Origin: Ceratorhiza oryzae-sativae
Taxonomy: Eukaryota; Basidiomycota; Agaricomycetes; Cantharellales; Ceratobasidiaceae
Assembly: GCA_030998015.1 (NCBI GenBank)
Contig: JARWMV010000241.1
Span: 124,001 to 188,000 of the forward strand
Length of the DNA: 64,000 bases
Direction: 5' to 3'
The position numbers and the translations under genes were made by a program. The notes under the pieces were generated by a model. That model was not told the DNA's origin. It made no database searches and saw only the letters and a list, made by a program, of their open reading frames with translations. Every line of letters starts with the position of its first letter. Positions within the stretch are counted from its first letter, which is position 1. This document shows, piece after piece, positions 62,251-64,000 of this stretch.

Positions 62251-64000
62251 ATGATCACGTTGGACCTGATTATGCGAGGGGCGTTTAGCTTCCTCGAGCT
62301 GTCGAGCTCCTGCGGCATAGTTCCGGCACTGCCCGCCGCCTGCATCGTACTCGAGCATCTATGGAATCAGGTCGAGCAAGTCAAGGCGAACAAGTCAGTT
62401 TTAGAGCCCACTATTTCCTTTCTTGCATTGTTCCGCCTTTTGCCTTTCCATTCTTGTTCTGCTCTTCGGTGGCGGCAGCGCAATAGACTTCCCTCTTTCC
62501 ATTCCATCGGGCTGTGTTTATGACTCGAAATAGGAGCGCGCGCTCACCATTCACCTACTGACGCCGCATTTTACGTATAGGGAGCGCTGCAAAGTTATTC
62601 GGGCTCGTTGCGTCTACATCTTTATCACTATCCGAGACAACGCGTCTGGGCTCGAGAGCACAGCGCTCAATCCTATTATCGAAGACTTTATCACGTATGT
62701 CCTTTGTTGGGCCACCGATCATTGACTCGGAAACTCACAGCTTGGCCACAACTTTAGAACGGTCAAAGGGATCCACTCGTCTATGAACAAGTGGTCCGAT
62801 TGGAATACTCTCAGGTGTTTCATGAAGAACGACGAGGTCGCTACAGAGCTTGACCGCAATATGAGTCAATTGGACCAATGCTGTACCAACTTTCAGGTAT
62901 ATATATCAACCTTCTTCTGTTGTCACCTGCGCAACTCACACACAATGCACCTCTCCGGAAAGATCGCGACTCAGCTTCAGACCTACAATTTCCAGCAGCA
63001 AATGGATGCCGCTCGGGCTGCGGATACCCTAGAGCTCAAAGAACTGGTATTGGAAATCCTCAACAATCAAGATCGTTTCAAAGAAGATCTTGGTGTCCTT
63101 ATGGTCGGCTTGACCGAGTTTACAGAGGTCATGAAGACGTTCCAACTTGTGAGTGCTCCGAGAGTTCTCTGACCTCATATGCTAACCGTACCACCAATTA
63201 GGAACTTCGATCACATCCCGCCGGGTCGAGCTCTCATCAAAGCATCTCTCGTGGTCTCCTGAGCATGCAAAACATGTCAGGCGAGCTCCCGCCAATCGCC
63301 TTCCTCGAAGGACACGAGTGCAAGCTCGTTGGGACAGCTGCTATTGCTGGTAGCACCATTTACGACGTCTACGAGGGCTTGTGGCTTGGAGAAGAAAAGG
63401 TGGCCGTAAAGGTCCTGAGGAGCTCAAAAGCATCAGACAATAATCTCAAGGTCGGTCCATCTTTTATTCAATCCAGCTCGCTTGCTAATACCAGCCCAAC
63501 GTAGCGGTTCCAACGGCAGGTCGGCATTTGGCACCGAATGAAGAGCAAATACATCCTCCGATTCTATGGTGTTGCTTCATTCGCTGATGGCAAATCCTTG
63601 TCAGTCCTATTCATTGAGTGATCCCACACGAGCCCTTACCCTCTCAAAAACAGCTACCTCGTCAGCCCCTGGTGCGAAAACGGAGATGCCCCGAAATATC
63701 TCAAGCGCAACCCCCAGACGGATCGCCTCAAACTTGTACGTGGCTCGCTCAACAAGCCCCAGAAGTTCAACTTACACACAAATATAGATTCTTGAGATTG
63801 CATACGGCCTTCGATACCTTCATACCCAGAACCCTCCCATTGTGCACGGCTCACTGCAAGGATCCAACGTTTTGATTGGCGATGGCGGCGGAGCGGTGCG
63901 TCCTTGCTTCACTTGATTGCTGATTTTCCTTACCCTTTCTACTTCTAGCTTCTCGCCGACTTTGGCCTCGCCAAGGCGCTCGAAGACCTTACGTCTGTCC
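62251..64000 (+). CDS. MLKL-type N-terminal helical domain plus kinase-like domain, HRD Asp missing (partial)
   Basis: Nine exons are visible, all in phase: 62251-62393, 62581-62694, 62758-62896, 62963-63148, 63202-63450, 63505-63599, 63654-63735, 63788-63895 and 63949 to the window end. Residues about 8-165 form a helical bundle of the type annotated in fungi as MLKL N-terminal-like (FLELSSSCGIVPALPAACIV, RARCVYIFITIRDNASGLES, HSSMNKWSDWNTLRCFMKND), followed by a long helix (LELKELVLEILNNQDRFKED). The kinase-like domain has VAVKVLR (Lys), FYGVASFADGK, YLVSPWCENGDAPKYLKRN, IVHGSLQGSNVLI where HRD Asp is Ser, and LLADFGLAKAL (DFG kept). The loop Asn is kept. A role in cell death or incompatibility is inference from domain type. 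Confidence 0.75.

Overview
This is a eukaryotic window, from a filamentous basidiomycete. Genes are split by many introns of about 45-60 bp with GT-AG ends, and TATA boxes replace ribosome binding sites. The gene set is typical of Agaricomycetes: AA9 polysaccharide monooxygenase, GMC oxidoreductase, CBM20 glucoamylase, OLE1 desaturase, PMP3 and eIF3g. A duplicated-domain protein at 18.2-19.7 kb resembles the family annotated as 'laminin domain protein' in Rhizoctonia solani, so I infer Rhizoctonia or a close Ceratobasidiaceae relative (inference; moderate confidence).

Layout. 0-6 kb: the 3' end of an AA9 LPMO, a frameshifted methyltransferase between two short direct repeats, and a PP2C phosphatase. 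6.3-12.3 kb: three tandem minus-strand paralogs of a TDT/SLAC1-family (Ssu1/Mae1-like) transporter; the third carries in-frame stops. 13-19.7 kb: F-box protein, eIF3g and the laminin-domain-like protein. 21-30.3 kb: mitochondrial ribosomal protein mL57, a small Cys-rich protein, a tetraspan membrane protein between two tRNA-Ser genes (AGA, and CGA with an intron), OLE1 and an Erv2-type sulfhydryl oxidase. 30.5-38 kb: a Ybp2/glomulin-like helical protein, a two-part flavin oxidoreductase and a La-related protein, each with frame breaks. 38-45.5 kb: secreted glucoamylase, two tandem PMP3 genes sharing a 5-nt microexon, and a protein kinase-like gene. 46.3-52.1 kb: an island almost without CpG, holding solo LTRs of two families in mirrored orientation and a small intact gene that looks homeodomain-like. 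52.4-64 kb: sulfatase, membrane-anchored GMC oxidoreductase, a DUF2264 protein, and divergently from it a kinase-like gene with an MLKL-type N-terminal helical domain whose HRD-equivalent motif lacks the catalytic Asp; it runs off the window.

No operon logic applies. The links I see are local duplication (transporters x3, PMP3 x2, tRNA-Ser x2) and a set of carbohydrate-acting or secreted enzymes (LPMO, glucoamylase, sulfatase, GMC, DUF2264). A technical caution matters: conserved genes here, including the La protein, show one-base frame losses in the middle of well conserved domains, often in short homopolymers. Several apparent pseudogenes may therefore be assembly indels. True substitution-type stops are visible only in the third transporter copy.
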